7,145 nt of DNA from CAISDH01 sp964398805 (GTDB lineage: Archaea > Micrarchaeota > Micrarchaeia > Micrarchaeales > Micrarchaeaceae): contig CAYNNI010000033.1 in the NCBI GenBank assembly GCA_964398805.1, positions 1 through 7,145 of the forward strand, written 5' to 3'. Position 1 is the first letter of the stretch; every line of letters begins with the position of its first letter. Both the position numbers and the translations under genes were made by a program. Of the stretch, positions 6,298 through 7,145 are shown one piece after another. The notes beneath the pieces were generated by a model, which saw nothing but the letters and a program-made list of their open reading frames with translations, was not told the origin of the DNA and did no database searches.

Positions 6298-6723
6298 TTG
6301 GCAAAAACTAAACCATGCAGAGGAATCAGTCTCTATGACGTTGAGCAGTTCTTCAGGGATGCCGGTGCCGAACGGATAAACGAGAACGCGGTTAAGAAGC
6401 TAAAGACGGCTCTGGAGGAAACGGCGCGCGAGATTCTCGAGAGCGCGCTCGTGTACGCTAATTATGCGGGAAGGCGAAGCCTGGTGAAGAAGGAGGATAT
6501 CATGTTTACCGCTCCGTCGATGGAGCTCGTAAGGCACAGGCGCCTGTCAATGGCGCGGTCCCGATCCTCGAGGCCGGGACATCTGCAGCAGCCGCATACA
6601 ACCGAAGTCGATAAGCAGGAGGCCGAAAACTCCCCTCAGATCGCCGAAGTGGCTCATATGATTGCTAGCGACTTGAGCCCGAAAGCCAGCAGTATGAAGA
6701 GTATCTCTACGACCCACATGTAG
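6298..6723 (+). CDS. archaeal histone-fold protein with a long C-terminal tail
   Basis: Histone-fold proteins dimerise and wrap or bridge archaeal DNA. Residues ~9-76 carry the fold: helix 1 SLYDVEQFFRDAG, loop 1 AERIN (Arg26, equivalent to the DNA-contacting loop arginine), long central helix ~28-57, loop 2 YAGRRSLV (59-63) and helix 3 beginning KKEDI. Classic archaeal histones are about 65-70 residues, but this frame runs to 141. The extra 65 residues start basic (RHRRLSMARSRSSRP) and become acidic to polar, ending in Ser/Thr-rich sequence. The TTG start has a strong ribosome site and places the N-terminus (AKTKP) just before the fold. The last 70 bases overlap the convergent glycosyltransferase gene. 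A frameshift near 6520-6535 would instead give a tail ending at 6614. The fold assignment is firm. A chromatin histone is likeliest, but a CBF/TAF-like regulatory histone-fold protein is possible. Confidence 0.85.
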   Translation: MAKTKPCRGISLYDVEQFFRDAGAERINENAVKKLKTALEETAREILESALVYANYAGRRSLVKKEDIMFTAPSMELVRHRRLSMARSRSSRPGHLQQPHTTEVDKQEAENSPQIAEVAHMIASDLSPKASSMKSISTTHM

Positions 6724-7145
6724 AGCGACACCTCCCATTCCCTGCAGCGCTTCAGGTTCATTATCAGGTGCGTCCAGCTGTAAATCTTCCTGCCGTAGGG
6801 CGGCTCGAACGTGCCGTCGCTCCTCATCTTGCCGAGATCCGTCACCTTGAACTTCCTCCTTAGATGGAGCACGAATTCTATTATCCAGGGCATGAAGACT
6901 ATTATGCCGAATATCTCCATGTTCCCGAGGGCCATTATCACCAGCAGGGCTGCTCCGACCCCATAGGTGAAGCTGTCCCCAGGTATTGCCTTGGCCGGGA
7001 ATATGTTGAAGAACAGGAAGGCGAACAGCACGGTGGTCAGCACGCTTGCAAGGAGGGCACCGATGTAGTTCCCATAGATAAGTGCGTAAATCATCAGTGC
7101 GAGGCTTGCCAGGAATCCTGTGCCTGTGGCTATGCCGTCGAATCC
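6654..7145 (-). CDS. GlcNAc-1-phosphate transferase family protein (MraY/WecA/ALG7, AglH-like), 5' end beyond window
   Basis: This family moves a sugar-1-phosphate, usually GlcNAc-1-P, from a UDP-sugar to polyprenyl phosphate at the membrane, the first step of lipid-linked oligosaccharide synthesis. The frame is open to the window end, and 163 residues of the C-terminal half are visible. Hallmarks are GFDGIATG (visible 1-8; the N-x-x-DG-x-x-x-G motif) and NIFPAKAIPGD (47-57), as in ALG7-like enzymes, with several hydrophobic segments between and after. A hydrophilic loop (LRRKF, then MRSDGTFEPPYGRKIYSWTH) precedes the final helix with CREWEVSLYMW, where archaeal members have a Glu-containing helix. 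It resembles the archaeal/eukaryotic branch more than MraY. Its stop lies 70 bp inside the convergent histone gene. It complements the prenyltransferase and polyprenol kinase found elsewhere here. Sugar specificity is not visible. Confidence 0.88.
   Translation of the reverse strand, partial: GFDGIATGTGFLASLALMIYALIYGNYIGALLASVLTTVLFAFLFFNIFPAKAIPGDSFTYGVGAALLVIMALGNMEIFGIIVFMPWIIEFVLHLRRKFKVTDLGKMRSDGTFEPPYGRKIYSWTHLIMNLKRCREWEVSLYMWVVEILFILLAFGLKSLAII

Noticed and set aside
1..7145. tRNA, rRNA, CRISPR, insertion sequence or riboswitch
   Set aside because: No repeats, cloverleaf-like segments or transposase motifs were seen, and nearly all the sequence is taken up by supported genes.

Overview
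The window looks like chromosomal DNA of an archaeon with a compact, moderately GC-rich genome. The evidence is an archaeal-type asparaginyl-tRNA synthetase, a DUF2070 membrane protein (a family known mainly from archaea), a histone-fold protein, a GlcNAc-1-phosphate transferase of the ALG7/AglH kind, TATA-box promoters and GGTG-type ribosome binding sites. Ile codons are mostly ATA in the left-hand genes even though GC is high. Very short gaps and two convergent gene overlaps suggest a streamlined genome. A DPANN lineage such as Micrarchaeota is possible, but this is a guess. There are no mobile elements, CRISPR arrays, tRNA or rRNA genes, and no gene-free stretch over 300 bases.

Left part (+ strand, 1-2362): the 3' part of a cis-prenyltransferase gene (uppS) is followed 8 nt later by a 622-residue DUF2070 protein, probably in one operon. 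A 7-bp perfect hairpin starts at the DUF2070 stop codon. Middle part (+ strand, 2401-4813): a TATA box drives asnS. A second stop-codon hairpin follows, and then a SEC59/dolichol-kinase-like polyprenol kinase with an additional N-terminal membrane region.

Right part: a two-gene minus-strand unit, nfo (endonuclease IV, AP-site repair) followed by a Nudix hydrolase, runs from a TATA element at 6242-6251. That element appears to be shared with the divergent histone-fold gene (TTG start at 6298). The Nudix gene meets the kinase gene tail to tail with a 50-bp overlap. The histone gene meets the last gene, a minus-strand GlcNAc-1-phosphate transferase cut by the window end, with a 70-bp overlap.

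Two themes connect the genes. Cis-prenyltransferase, polyprenol kinase and GlcNAc-1-phosphate transferase are successive functions in making and loading the lipid carrier for N-glycosylation; DUF2070 sits beside the first of these and may be a membrane partner. Nfo, the Nudix enzyme and the histone form a DNA maintenance and packaging group around one divergent promoter. The features most worth a second look are the histone's 65-residue C-terminal tail (or a frameshift at that point), the divergent TATA element, the conserved His/Asp residues in DUF2070, and the N-terminally extended kinase.
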